This document shows, one piece after another, positions 11,683 through 24,159 of a stretch of DNA of 64,000 nucleotides. A program made the translations under genes and the position numbers. Origin of the DNA: Epiperipatus broadwayi (lineage: Eukaryota; Onychophora; Udeonychophora; Euonychophora; Peripatidae); NCBI GenBank assembly GCA_028023455.1, contig JAQFVV010006238.1, positions 6,392,572 through 6,456,571 of the forward strand. The letters run 5' to 3'. Each line of letters opens with the position of its first letter. Position 1 is the stretch's first letter. The notes below the pieces were generated by a model that was not told the origin of the DNA, ran no database searches, and was given only the letters and a program-made list of their open reading frames with translations.

Positions 11683-12028
11683 GTATGCACAAATCTTGCA
11701 CTGGGTAGTACTACTGTAATGATAGTTTGCTATTGTTTTAGAAGCTTGTGAAAGCACAGGAAATGGTGGTTGTGTAATATTATAGTGGTTTTATTTGATA
11801 TAGATGTCAAAACACTGCAAAATATTTTAAATACATCATACTATTTAGAGTTGAATAAAAATTCAATTTTCTAGTGTCAATGAAAGAAAATATGTCATTT
11901 TTACTTTCTTTACCAGCAATCTAAGTTTACCTTTTTGTGTTATCATTTGTATAAAAAATAAAGGATTAATATTCTCTTATTCTTCTCTTTCACTTTTTTT
12001 GCTTATCTTCATATAATCATATATATAT

Positions 12029-12292
12029 ATTGCTTATAACACTTCTTTCATATACACTTTAATGCAACAAATTTTCTTAAAACCTTTATTTTTCGTACAG
12101 TTTCGACTGTCCAGTAGTCTTCATCAGAACTCTATCTTCTTCTCTGCTTTAATTAAAAGTCATTTTAATTAAAGCAGAGAAGATAGAGCTCTGATGAAGA
12201 CTGCTGGACAGTCAAAACTATAAAAAAAATAAAAAAGTTTTTAAGAAAATTTGTTGCATTAAAGTGTATATGAAAGAAGTGTTATAAGCAAT
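12029..12292. repeat. Long hairpin D2 with hammerhead cores in both arms
   Basis: Arms 12029-12158 and 12163-12292 are almost perfectly complementary around the 4-base loop GTCA. Left arm, minus strand: CTGATGA (12121-12127), stem II GACTA/CTGGA-type hairpin closing with CAGTC, GAAA (12101-12104), CTGTA. Right arm, plus strand: CTGATGA (12191-12197), GACTG-CTGGA-CAGTC, AAAAC. Stem II is five paired bases; stem III would be AC/GU with one loop base. No stem I is seen. Confidence 0.6.
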
Positions 12293-12299
12293 AAAGGAT

Positions 12300-15200
12300 T
12301 AACTAAACTTAACAATCCACAAAAATCTGGTCAAATAACTTTTATTAATTATATAATTGTTAATTAAGAATACCCATTATTTTAGATGCTGTTAGAAATA
12401 TGATTTTTAAATATATTTTTTTAAAATTTGAATACCCATAAAGGTAATACACAAATAGGTTCACAAAAATGCATGCTTCAGTGCATCAAAGTAGTAAGTA
12501 CAAATAGTTCTTTTCAACCTATATAAAAATTATGAAACTGATTGGATCCTAAAAGTCAAAGTGCATTGTTCCAAAATCTAAAGCCCCTTACTAATGAAAC
12601 CATAGGGATTATTAAGCACTATTATCAGGCATATGTTATTTAGCAAAGCTTACAATAAATGATACAGAGATGGTGAAGAAAAATGATGTTGACCCTAATT
12701 ACAGCGCCCTCTACAGACTAGACAAAAAATATAAATAAATAAAAGTGTAAATAAAAAATAAAAAACATTAAAATTTGTAAATTTATTTAATTTTACAAAT
12801 CATATCATTTACCATACGGCAGCAACATTTTTAATCTAGAGACACTTTAACTAATTCTAATTAATGATAACAAATATTACAATCTTAGATTAACGAGTCA
12901 GTTTATTAAACACATTCACTTCTATTTTGAAAGCACAATTTTTTCCCCCTAATGTCTGATATAGTACAGTATTTCATTTAAGAAAATGTTTTTTAAGCTT
13001 AAAGGTGAACGTTTTACAAGATTTAAGGGAATTCATAAAGTATATTTCTAAAATAATAAAATATTGATTTGGCAAAAGAAAGAAAATAGTGTTCCAAAAT
13101 GAGCTATATGGTCAAAACAAATAAATGATCTATCAGCAGAGAAATAATAAAAAGAGAAAAATATATTCATGCCACTGTTATTTATAGTCCTGAAATCATG
13201 GCTAAAACATTTTTAAGGAAAGTATTGAGTTTATGGAGAGAAGATATGAACTGGGAAAACATTTCTGTAGATATTTTTGTCTCAGTAAGCTTAATATTTG
13301 AATCAAATGTTTAGTCAAAAATCTGAAATTCATAATGACAAGTGGAGGGTGGCTATATAGATTCTAAAGTCAATACAAATTTAAAGACATCAAAGTAGTT
13401 GGAGATATTATATTTACTAATAATGAGGTTATGTTTCCATAAATATAAAAAAAAATTATTGAAGAAAAAGAATATCCAGCCCAATGATTTAATTGTGGTG
13501 ACAACTGAGTCGTTTGGATATATCAGTATCTCAAAAAGGTTAATAATTTGATACTTCATTAGTAAGTCTGTTACTACTAATACTACTATTATTGTGAATG
13601 AATGTGAATAAGTGGATACATAAATAGTATATGTATACACAATGTCAGTTAAAATGGACTTTATTATCACATTTGGGCAGTGAAAAGTATTTTGACATTT
13701 GATGGCCAATGTCATTCATGCCAAAATTAATTCCAAAAATAACTACTATGGTGTTTCTTGGATATCACAAAGGTATGAAAATTATAATATGCAGCTTTAT
13801 TATTAAAGATCTAGCACATGATAAAAAGCATCTGTGTTATATATATGCATGTGTCTGGAAAAAGACTACATCTACAGAATAGTAAGCAATATGTATTGCA
13901 AACAAATCTTGTAAATAAACTGTGAACTATTAAGTATTTTAATGATATATATAATATGGCTTGATTGTATTTGAATAAGTTGGAACTATAACTATATAAC
14001 CTTCTTTTACCTCTCAAATTAACTATTAATTACTAAGTGTATATATATTCAAATTTGTGTGTGTTTGTTGATTTGTGTATGAAGTGATTTATTTCTGTTT
14101 TATAATCTACATTCAATAAAATTCACAATATACATAGCCATTATTATTATTATGGTGAACTTCATTGAAAGTGTACTTAGTTTTAAGTTGTAAAGAAGAA
14201 CGAAGCCATTTCATTATGCATATAAACTAATGTATGCAAATTTGAATTACAAATACAAACAAAGGAAAAAATCAATATTATACATATACGTTTATACTAA
14301 TTTTGGACTAAAAGACTGAAAGCCATTTAAAAAGATAAAAATGGCAGAAAACATTCCAATTGTGTTTTCTTCAAAAACTTTTTCATAAAATTTTCATAAT
14401 TTTGTAGGAAATTGACCCCCTACAAAATATTGACCACTAATGTCTCTTTTTATACACAACAAACTCACAGATAAGTCTATAATGATCAACAGTTTTTGAA
14501 TAGTCAATTGCATGGGGAAATAACAATCTTCTAAATGCATTAATCATTAGCAGATCATTTTACTTTCCCAATAGAAACAGTTTGGTGCAGAGTTATGAAT
14601 CATGGCTATAGGATTTGCTTATATTTCAGCTTTGACAAAGCCCTAAACTTGCATAGAGAAAGGATTTCAAATTTTGTAAACAGCATTCCATAATAATTTA
14701 ATTATTAGGAAAACATTCACTTAGTCACTTATTCCAGCATTCTATTAAGGCATTCAATCTGAATTAGGTGAAACTCGTAAATTTCTCTGTCTAAAGTAAT
14801 GACGGTCAGAGAAAATACTTTCATCTGCTACATGCTTCACATTTTAATGAGCTGTCTACATGTTATTAGACTCCCTGGTAACCATTATGTATTCCTTATT
14901 ATGCATTATTCAATGCATTACCTCATGATCTCTGATAATATCAATGAATCACATATTGCAGTATTGACATAAATTTGACCAAAATAATGCAAATTTTACA
15001 ATACTACAAAATCATGTTAAGATTAGTTTAGTTTATACTTCAACAGTACTTGACTGCAGTAATTAATTCATTTCAAATCACTTTTATGTATTAGCCATCC
15101 ATGTAAGGATGCATAATGGGTGCAATATAGCAGTGCATCCTATTGAGGTTGGCCAATAACTAGAAATGGTTTGACAATCCTTTTTGCACTACACTCTGGT

Positions 15201-15315
15201 GACAGCTGATTATCTATGCTTTGTGATGTGAAATAAATTAATACTTTTAATATAGCATTTATATTTTATGTTTATAATATGAAAATTTATTACACTGATC
15301 TGTTACTATTTATAT
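12300..15315. other. AT-rich stretch, nothing recognised
   Basis: A family-C fragment is just visible at 12545-12605 (GGATCCTAAAAGTC, CCCCTTACTAATGAAACCATAGGG, core deleted). The open frame at 13353-13715 on the minus strand is 120 codons but hydrophobic, T-rich and without a recognised domain. No splice-bounded exon was found. Confidence 0.3.
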
Positions 15316-15320
15316 ATATA

Positions 15321-15405
15321 TGTCAAATACGTTGACTGGGAAGTGAACCCGGGCCAGTTGCGTGGAAGGCAGCTATGCTAACCACTAAGCCACCAACGCA
15401 CTGAC
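15321..15405 (-). mobile_element. tRNA-derived SINE 4
   Basis: Reverse-strand copy with box B complement GGAAGTGAACCCGGG and box A complement CTAAGCCACCAACGC. The tail side is short (TATATATGTCAAATAC) and lacks the usual poly-T. Flanks share ACTATTT, a possible short TSD. The body is more diverged than most copies here. Confidence 0.6.
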
Positions 15406-15409
15406 TACT

Positions 15410-16485
15410 ATTTTGTATTTTTGTTTTGTTTTAAATTTCAAATTGCAATAGTATTTATTATATTTCAAAATGCTAGTCAAAATAATATTCATTGTTACCT
15501 TCCTACGTTTTTTCCTGGGAGGGGGGGGCTTTGCTAATAAACTATTTACTAATGCAGAAAGTGGTCCATTCCTACAATGTATGCATTTTACGAACATTTG
15601 CTCATCAGACGAGCTGAATGAATCAAACACCTGCAGTATTTTCTTTAATAAGCAATTTTATTTTTTAAATTGCTACAAAAAATAAATATCATATAATCAG
15701 TTGCTTGTAAGTCCATATGCTATTCATTTATTCAATTAACAGTTTGACAACAATTTCATTCCATTGATTAAATCCATTTGGTATTGTATTTGGACAAAGA
15801 AGTTCGTTAGGGGTCGGTTTTACTTGAAGAATTTCTGGATTAAATATTCAAAAATAGGGATCTGTATTTCAAGCGGCACTCTTTTACTTGTATATACATA
15901 TAAAAATATATAAATGTGCATTTACATATATGTGTATTAATATCCAAACATCTAGGGGTTTTATGACTTCTTAATTTCTTTTACCTACGTTTGTTTTCTA
16001 TATAAAAAGCACGATTGATTATTTGATCATTGAAAGAGCTATTTTTATATTTTCTATGTGAATTATTGGATTAATTTTATTAATAAACTCTAAAGACCAC
16101 TGTGATGTTAAAAGATTTTAATAAATAGAAGATTAAAAATTATTATTAAATATGATAAAATCTTATATAAAAACATAATTACAGGAAAGCTTTATCTTGT
16201 TTACAACATGACGAATTCTTACAAGTGATAGCAAAAATCTGTTCAATATTCAATTACAATGAATCGAAAAATGGTGAATTCAAATTAGTACAGTATATAC
16301 CAAAATGTTTTTATATAATTAGTTGATAAAAATTGTATCGACATATTATGGAGAAATGAAATCAAATTTAGTTTTACTGATAAAAGAATAAAAAACTTGC
16401 AATTATTAAAAGAAATTGATAAAATGATGCTATAATCTATTTCACGTGATTTATTTATACTCATGAAATTTACTATATACTGTAT
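15410..16485. other. AT-rich stretch, nothing recognised
   Basis: Open frames on both strands near 15385-15685 overlap a G8 run (about 15520) and are mutual shadows. No exon or RNA signal was accepted. Confidence 0.3.
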
Positions 16486-16990
16486 ATAAATATTTGAAAA
16501 CCAGGCACTCTTCATAAACCTGGGAGCTTTAATTGTAAGTATAGGGGATTTGAACTCAGATTTTCAAGCACCCTTACTATCCACACTATCTCATACAACT
16601 GATACACATGACAACACACATGTAGAAAAGATAAATAATCACCATTACATGTATTTCATGCTAAACCAGCACTCATTAGTTGGTCCAGATTATCATCTTC
16701 CACACATATATATAATCAGTGCTCAGTTTATATTAAGATAGCAAATTTTCATACTTCCATAGACAGGCTTCAATCCACTCCAACCTCCAACATTTCAGCC
16801 ATCCATATCATTGAAAATCTGATGATGAAAACTCAAATCCCATGCTGATGCTAATATTATTGCAAGAAATATGTATATTGGTGATTATTTATTTTTTCTA
16901 CATGTGTGTGGTCATGGGTATCTGTTGTATGAGATAGTGTGGATAGTTGAAGGGTGCTTGAAAATCTGAGTTCAAATCCCCTATTCTTAT
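16486..16990. repeat. Family-A fold-back element
   Basis: The left arm starts with ACCAGGCACTCTTCATAAACC and GGATTTGAACTCAGATTTTC; the right arm (16864-16990) is the reverse complement of 16541-16656. The part with the sense hammerhead (left arm) has only a 3' partner fragment in the right arm, where GAAATATGTATATTGG survives near 16867. The same blocks recur at 22.4, 35.4, 49.2 and 50.7 kb. Confidence 0.65.
16641..16684 (-). ncRNA. Hammerhead-like motif, family A
   Basis: Minus strand: ACCAA, CTAATGA (G5 to A), stem II GTGCT...AGCAT, GAAA, TACATGTAA, TGGT. Stem II and stem I are intact apart from one base, but the change at the invariant G5 should abolish cleavage. Confidence 0.45.
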
Positions 16991-17029
16991 ATACTGTATA
17001 TATAAAGAGAGGGAGACGAAGCTCCATCT

Positions 17030-17305
17030 AGCTGTGAAATTATTTAAAAAATAAACCACACATTTAGCAAGCTTATTGCATATATGTGTAGAGACGATAA
17101 TCTGGACCAACTGTTGATTGCTGATTTAGCATGAAATACGTATATTGGTGATTATTTATCTTTTCGACATATATGTATTCAAGTGTATCACTATTATGAG
17201 ATAGAGTGAAGAATGATGGGTCATGTGAAAGTCTATGTTCATATACCCTATATATTACATATATTGATACAGGTATATAATAAGCCTGTATTTCAGTTAT
17301 TGCAA
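17030..17305 (+). repeat. Family-A right-half copy
   Basis: A single-orientation copy runs from the TATATGTGTAGAGACGATAA block through the hammerhead to GATACAGGTATATAATAAGC. Its outer 100 bases match, in inverted order, the outer left end of the 35.4 kb element, showing that the two belong to the same subfamily. Confidence 0.5.
17106..17149 (+). ncRNA. Hammerhead-like motif, family A
   Basis: ACCAA, CTGTTGA (A6 to T), TTGCT...AGCAT stem II with loop GATTT, GAAA, palindromic stem III ATACGTAT, A at the cleavage position, TTGGT. All three stems can form; only the core A6 is changed. Confidence 0.5.
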
Positions 17306-17309
17306 ACTA

Positions 17310-18600
17310 AAAAATATAACAGACATTGTCTTTTTCTGATTACTTTGTATGTTTAAGAACAAAGAACCATAAATTTATAATTATATATATCACAAAATAA
17401 ACCAATAAAATCTTGCAATCAATTGACAACAGTTGATGTCCTTTACATATGATAACCAATTGGTTATGCACCCTTATGGTTTAAATATATATATATATAT
17501 ATAATTTTATATTTTATTCTTTCTAAAGATGTGTAGTTTAAAAATATATAGGAAAATATAGTTTTAAAAGATATACTACTAAATAATTACACATAAAAAC
17601 ATTTATATTACATATTTATAAATACAAGCTATATAAATCATGTGACATATGGCTTCATATCATTAATATAAACCTCTAGTAGAAAGTACACAAATAGGAA
17701 GCTAAAGAAATCATTTGGATTGTTCTACAAGTAATCATTACTCAGAACATTTCAAAATCCACTTTCAAAAAATAATATATTAAATCATTTTATTCTAGAT
17801 CATACTTTTTATTTTTTACTATGTATTAATAAATAAAATCATTACAAAAGTAAAATTTTACAAACTGAACAATGGTTGTAAAATAAAAATCCAAAATGTT
17901 ATAAAACCATATATATATATTGTAACCATTATATTTTAGTATAAAATATAATAATTGATGTAACTGGTATAAAAATTTCTCTGTCTTCTTTTGGTGATTT
18001 GATTGGCTTGATTTGCACTTTGAACAGATTACTCTCTTATATTCAAAATAATTTATTAGAGAGAATGGGTAATGTTTTGCCTTACTTGTCGTCTATATTA
18101 TTTTAATAAATTTAAATTGCTTCTTTCCATATACTAATTCATATCAAAATGTTTAACTTTTAAAAAATTTTGACAACACATTAAATTTGGTAAAATATTA
18201 TTAAAAATAATAATAATTTTTATTTGTTTAAAATGGTCTTAAAAATTATTTCCATTGAATTAAAAAAACCATTTGTTCAACTAAATTTAATTATTAAAAA
18301 TAAATACAGTAATTACGTATGCATTTCAATGTAAAAAAGAAAGGAGCGCGAATTTAAAAAAAAGATCGTCTGATAGTGTTGCTTTTGGGGGGAAAAAGAA
18401 AAGAAAATGGTAAAAGGCAAATGGTGTAAATATGATAAGCTTATTTTAAAATAGTTAACAAGTAAATGGATTACCATAAAGTTTTCTATAAACGTAAAAA
18501 TAACATAGTGGTATTTAATAATAAGATGAATTGCTAAATTTAAAAGTCTGTTCAAGTCGGCTAGCCAGGTGGATCAAATCGCCAATAATAATTTTCCAAT
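17310..18600. other. AT-rich stretch, nothing recognised
   Basis: Only TA runs (17485-17502, 17910-17920) and short AT-rich open frames. No repeat family from the window is present. Confidence 0.3.
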
Positions 18601-18614
18601 ATTACATTTGAAAT

Positions 18615-18661
18615 ATGTCGGAGCTTTCCAGTTTAAAAGCAGAATTAATTGCAAGATTTTG
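18615..18661 (+). CDS. Candidate first coding exon (15 codons plus 2 bases)
   Basis: ATGTCGGAGC opens a frame reading MSELSSLKAELIARF, directly followed by GTATGT, a good splice donor. The 80 bases before it are GC-richer than the neighbourhood (GTCGGCTAGCCAGGTGG), as expected near a promoter or 5' UTR. The amphipathic start is common in many eukaryotic proteins and gives no family. No downstream exon could be identified in the following kilobases. Confidence 0.3.
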
Positions 18662-18669
18662 GTATGTTT

Positions 18670-21430
18670 TAAAATATTTATTATTCTACAATTTGGAAAA
18701 ATTAAATAAGTATTTTAATTACAGAAGTTTTATAAATATGAAAATTTGCTTTTTAAAAAAGAAGAAGTTGAAATTAAAGTAAAATGTTAAAGTTATTAAC
18801 ATAGTTTAATATTTCCGTTTATAATTTTAATAAAAAATATAGTATTGATTGATATTTAACTTTGCAATGCCAGTAAAATATTTTCTAGTTAATTTGTTTA
18901 CCATTTGGATAATAAAAACAGTCTTCAAATAATTAATCAAAGCTATTTTCTAATTTTATCGTCAGTTTGGAATGATTAAATTAATTGCTATAATTAGTAT
19001 TCCTAGATTTAAGTGTGGATAAATAAATATTAGCATGGATGTGATAAACTTGGAACAGTTTTAATAGAGAAATGTAGAAATTAATAACTTATGAAAAAAC
19101 ATTTTCATTTAAACTCTGCGTGTCATGTTTTGGAATTGTTTCATGTTTATGGAGCCACGTAAAATCGTTAATCTAATAGTGCTTATAATAACTAATACAA
19201 ATGGATAAAATTACATGTATGGAATTCAACTATAATTGTAGTTATTACTTCGTATATTTATTGTTCGACACATCGTACATGGATTTCACGGATCATATTT
19301 GTAGTTATAAAATGCTATACAATTTAATTTGTGATACACACACCTGCTAGAATTCATGTATTGAACTATAAAATGCTATACATTTAATTTATATCACACA
19401 CACACCTGTTAGATTTTATGTATTTGATGAATAATGCATTACTTTAATTTTATCATTATATGAACTTGCATGTGAAGTTCATAAGTTATATTTTATTAAG
19501 TTTAAATTAATAGGGGTTGAATAAAATACTTATTCAAGAGAATAGCGCTTGCGAAAAAGCTTGAAAAGTACTAAATGAATTTATGAGATGTATCAATTTT
19601 TCATGAGGTATTTTGTGAGTCTTTCCAGATTTCTATTCCTATACCAATATTACTTATATTATATTACATATGTTTTATTTTAAGCAAGATAAGTTAGTAC
19701 ATTAGTTGTCCTGATTAGTGTAACATTTTATTATGCAAGAACCCACATTTGTTAAAATGTTAGTGTTTTCTGAATGGTCAGAATAACTGAGGAGGATGAT
19801 TTTGCACTTTAATGTGAAGTAAATAGTAATGTTGTTTTATAATGTTAAAAGGCATTAATCTGTGCCGGTGGTTAATCTGCAGATTACTTAATTGCCATTT
19901 TTTTTGTATTTTACACTCATTCCTGTGCTGGTGGTTAATCCACGGAATTGTGTAATTATACTTATTACTTTATGATGGTGTATAAATCCACAAAGCGTTT
20001 AGTGTTATTTAATTCCTATGTGTAGATGAATGCATCCTCAGGAATATGGTTTTACTTCATAGATATAAGTTGGGCAAAGTATTTTAGTTATTCTGCTAAA
20101 TCATCTTCTTCCATTTGTAAGTATAATTTATAAGTTAGATCATTAAATTGTAGCAGGACATTCTATTCAAGTTACCTCATAATAATTAACTGTTGGTTGA
20201 TTATTATTTACCTGAATGTAAGTTTAAATTTTCACTTTATTTAATGATTGCATTATAGCTAAATCCTACAGATATAATATTATTTATTATATTATTATAA
20301 GTTACGGTATAGATTTATTGAATCTGGAAATGACATTAGATGTTTCATGAATTGATGTTGAATTTAGTATAATTTCCTCAATACATTCATTATATCAAAT
20401 TGAAATATAAGGTATGATTAGGTTTTTAAAAAACGTACCTATGATATGTTATTGAAGAAAGTCAATGGAATTATAATTTATTTATTTTATTTGTTTATTT
20501 ATGTCTTTAATTATAACATTAGAATTAATTACTTATTATTCATAAATTTGTAAATAAACGTTGATTTACAATTAAACTTACTGTGCCGTTGCTATTTGTC
20601 ATTCGTAAAATCAGAAATCATAAACCTTGGATAGAGCATACATTGAAGTACATACTATCGTCAACATGATATAAGAGTTTAGTGATATTTTGAGAAAACA
20701 TTTGGATGGTTTTCGTCTTTGGTAGTTTATGATGTGTAAGGTACAATAAAATCCCATTTACCTTTTCCATCATTTTAGCTTTGCATAGTTGATTCTAGTA
20801 TACAACATAAATTGATTATTAAACCTGTAAACAGATTTACCAGATAATGACATGATTGAATATATTTACTTAACGTTTTTAAATTGTCATTTGTCAGTAT
20901 AATAAGAGTCTCAGTGATATAGTAAACTATAAAAAAAGAACCCAATGATTTATGTTTATTTATTGCAAAGCTTTACCTGGACTAGCATTTGTATTAAAAA
21001 TCATATAGATGGTTTAAAATTTCATAATCTTATGTAGTTCCACAAATTATGCCATCCTGTACATGATCGGCCATCGGGTCTCATACAATGAAAATCGCAA
21101 ATTAAGGTTTGAAAGATAATAACATTACATACTTATGATTTGTTTAATGTATTTTATCATACTACTATGATAGGTCTTCGCGGTACACCCTGGCTGCGAT
21201 CAAATTAAATCATAAAAAGTTTATGTTATATCATTGGTTTGGTCTGTGGTAAGTTGCTCCAGATGTTGGTTGTGGTCTTTGGTGCATAATATAGATAGCA
21301 TGATATGCTTTTGGTTACAGCTCTTAATAGCTGACAATGTGCAGCGGGAATTGATCGGTGATCGAGGTTACAATTCTTAGCGCACTTATGTTTTGTTGAT
21401 GTTATGTAGTTGGGACAACAATCGAACGGT
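18670..21430. other. AT-rich stretch with a weak tandem repeat
   Basis: A degenerate repeat of about 60-65 bp in up to three units lies at about 19855-20000; the first two share TGTGC-GGTGGTTAATC, and the third keeps only GGTGTATAAATCCACA. Otherwise nothing beyond AT-rich DNA; it could be an intron of the candidate gene starting at 18615, but that is inference. Confidence 0.3.
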
Positions 21431-21445
21431 TACAATATATATATA

Positions 21446-21537
21446 TAACCATTAGAAACCAATCAACACTTAGACAACCTCAATATAGATAATAATCAAC
21501 AATCTCAAATTGCTGTCAAGGCAACACTCTTTTAACA
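21446..21537 (+). repeat. Family-E repeat in a TA microsatellite
   Basis: A 92-bp unit (starts TAACCATTAGAAACCAATC, ends ACTCTTTTAACA) is flanked on both sides by TA runs. The same unit in inverted orientation occurs at 28794-28887, also between TA runs, which suggests a small element that inserts at TA repeats. No terminal inverted repeat longer than the TA tract was seen. Confidence 0.55.
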
Positions 21538-21559
21538 ATATATATATATGATTAGTTGT

Positions 21560-22370
21560 TTTTTTATTTAAAAAATGCATCAAATTATCCCTTAATTAAA
21601 ACTATTTATATATTCATGAATTGCTAATGTGATATTTTTCTTAACACAATTAAGAGTAATTTATTTTTGGTTGTAAATTAATACTTTTAATTATTGTTTA
21701 AGTTAATAGTACTGTATTAATTAATTTATTAAATAATTTAATCTATATTTGTAATTAATAAAAAAATTATTTACAAAAGTTTTATTTTATGATGTATGCT
21801 TTTTTTAAATTCTAAATAAGTTATATTGCTTATTTTAAATTGTTCTATAAATATTTTGTGCATTAGACTTTACTGCCCTCTTTTGTCTATTTATGTAAAT
21901 ATATATTTTTATTTACTTTAATAAAAAAATGTTTTATGACATAAATATGTATATTTTCTTTATCAAAAAAAGAAAAAAAACATTAAGTAGCAGGTCTGTA
22001 TTTTTCAATATACAATGCTTCTTTAATTGTTTGTTGCAATAATATATAAAATTGCTAAAAAATATTAATTAAATAGTTATTTGCTCAAATGTTTGTATGA
22101 TATGTGAATATTGAAAAACTCAGAATGAGCTTTAATTTAGATTCATTAGCTCTTGAAACTGACAATCTCTTATTACTATGCTAAATTGCTCTGAATATAA
22201 ATTCATCTTTTTTTTAATTTTGAAATTATAATGTTCATGATCTAATTTTTTATCATTTAAATGTAACATAATTAGCAATTTATTTTTTGTGTTTCCAATA
22301 TAGACTGTTATACTTTTACTCTTATAATAGTCTTTACTTTATTTCGTATACACTTTTTGGGTTTTTACAA
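21560..22370. other. AT-rich stretch, nothing recognised
   Basis: Long A/T runs and no repeat blocks from other parts of the window. Confidence 0.3.
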
Positions 22371-22487
22371 TTTTTATTTATAAGTATAGGGGATTTGAAC
22401 TTGGATTTTCAAGCACCCTTTGACTATCCACACTATCTCATACAACTGATACACATGACCACACACATGTAAAAAAGAGAAATAATC

Positions 22488-22531
22488 ACCAATACATGTA
22501 TTTCATGTTAAACCAGCACTCATCAGTTGGT
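22488..22531 (-). ncRNA. Hammerhead-like motif, family A, intact core
   Basis: Minus strand: ACCAA, CTGATGA, stem II GTGCT with AACAT (one mismatch against AGCAT), GAAA, ATACATGTA, TTGGT. Core bases are all conserved and stem I is five base pairs. Stem III ATACATGTAT is again self-complementary. Confidence 0.6.
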
Positions 22532-22902
22532 TCAGATTATCATCTCCCACACACATATATAATCAGTGCTAAGTTTATATTAAGATAGTAAATCTTCATG
22601 CTTTAATGAATAGGCTTCAATATACTCCAACCTCCAACTTTTAAGCCATCCATATCATTGAAAATGTGATGATGAAAACCCAAATCCCATGCTGATACCA
22701 ATATTATTGCCATGCCCATGTTAATCTCAAGTCACTCTGACCCCTCATGTACAGAACCTTATCCATTTAAATAGATTGCAAAAACATGATGTATATATTT
22801 AGAAGGGGCTTGGACTCAAACTTTCAAGCTCTTTACAATTATGCACTCAATCTTATAGAACTGATACACATGGCCACATACATGTGAAAAAGATAAATGA
22901 TC

Positions 22903-22946
22903 TCCAATATACCTATATCATGCTGAACAAGCACTCATCAGTTGGT
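22903..22946 (-). ncRNA. Hammerhead-like motif, family A, GATA variant
   Basis: Minus strand: ACCAA, CTGATGA, GTGCT...AGCAT with loop TGTTC, GATA instead of GAAA, TAGGTATA, TTGG. The change at A14 should inactivate it. Stem II is perfect. Confidence 0.5.
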
Positions 22947-23359
22947 CCAGATTACCATCTGCCACACATATATATATACTCAGTGTTCAGTTTATATTCA
23001 GACAGCAAATCTTCAGGACAAGCTTCAATCTTCTTTACACTCCAACTCTTCAGCGATCCATATCATGGAATCTGATGATGTAACACTCAAAGGCCTTGTT
23101 GATGCTAATATTACTGTCATACCCATACTGACTTCAAGTTACTCTGAACCCTCACATATAGATCTTAATATGTCTACATATTAATATTTCCACATATTAA
23201 GATCCTATATGTGAGGGATTAGAATGACTTAAGGTATGATCATCTGTAGTAGTTGTATAAGATTGAGTGCATAGCTGTAAAGAGCTTGAAAGTAGTCTGC
23301 ATTCAAGTCCCTTCTAATTACATTAAGTTTAGTGTAGACAATATACTTATATGTAAATA

Positions 23360-24000
23360 TTATATATACACTGAATAGATTAATTTGCCAATTTCTTCAC
23401 ATAATAGTCATAGTCAAAATATATTGCATACACTAATTGGAGCATAATGAGATGAGTGATTAGAACTCAAGTTCAAGATTTATGCTAAACAAATAATAAA
23501 AAAATAGTTATCTTACTAGCAAAAAGCAAAAATTATCATTTTAAATTAATTCACAATTTTTTATTATTTTTTTGTTTATATTTTTTAAATAGTTATAAAA
23601 ATTAAATAGTGAATGTTAAAACAGTTAATATAAGGGGTTCTGCCTCTCTTTATAATGCTGTTAAATCCCGAAATGCTGACAAGCTTGCTAATATTTACAC
23701 TCTGAGTGCTTTAATAATAGATTTTAACCTATCACAATTTTTTTTTTTTTTAAAGAAAATACTTATTTTAATATTTTTTCATCTATTTGATTGTATAAAA
23801 TATGCATTATATATGAGAGAGTTACCATTACTCTTTATAATAAATATTCTTGAAAATAAAATATTTTTTCTATTTATGCTTTGTTTATAAACTTGTTTTC
23901 ATAAAGTATTGTTGGTTTTATAAATTATCTGGAACATGAATGACATTTATGAATATGTCAACTTAAAGTGAAACGGAATTAATGAAAGTCAAGTGTTAAA
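23360..24000. other. AT-rich stretch, nothing recognised
   Basis: The 93-codon open frame at 23609-23890 is low in complexity in its second half and has no recognised domain. Confidence 0.3.
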
Positions 24001-24119
24001 ATATAATTGCAAAGAAATCAAACCGTATGTCACATGACCTAATTTATTAAGCTTGCATTTCAAATGTCATCTAATGAGCATGCCAATAGCTCTTAACAAG
24101 ATTTTCAGAATATCCCTAT

Positions 24120-24159
24120 CCTCAGACTGGTTTCTAGCTTTTGGCTTTCCTCAGTGAGA
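24120..24159 (-). ncRNA. Hammerhead-like motif, family C, intact core
   Basis: Minus strand: TCTCA, CTGAGGA (position 7 is free to vary), A-AGC-loop-GCT-A stem II, GAAA, CCAGT, C as cleavage base, TGAGG. Stem I pairs TCTCA with TGAGG; compared with the 38.7 kb copy (CCTCA with TGGGG) one pair changes from U-G to U-A and another from C-G to U-G, so pairing is kept while sequence differs. Confidence 0.55.

Larger units (their letters stand above)
10880..11780. repeat. Family-C fold-back element
   Basis: Arms at about 11040-11225 and 11520-11700 are diverged reverse complements (for example CTGAGAGCACTGCGGTCTTA against AAGTGCAGTGCTCTCAG). A second shorter hairpin at 10905-10998 has CACTACTGTATGGAGAG and its complement. 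Blocks shared with 24.0-25.4, 38.6 and 47.0 kb (CTCCATACAGTAGTG, GTGCATAAAATC, ATCCAATATCCCCA) define the family. Each long arm carries a hammerhead-like core. Confidence 0.6.
22381..23340. repeat. Family-A composite: two direct copies plus an inverted tail
   Basis: Copy one (22381-22745) and copy two (22795-23165) are in the same orientation, each with GGATTTGAAC/GGGGCTTGGACTC start, hammerhead, CATATATATA spacer and AATCTGATGATG block. The tail 23190-23325 is the reverse complement of the ends of copy two. Direct plus inverted arrangement of one unit is typical of the complex termini reported for Penelope-like elements. Confidence 0.6.

Noticed and set aside
13353-13715. 120-codon minus-strand frame
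   Set aside because: T-rich and hydrophobic, no domain, no splice signals and no similarity to the other elements in the window; likely chance.
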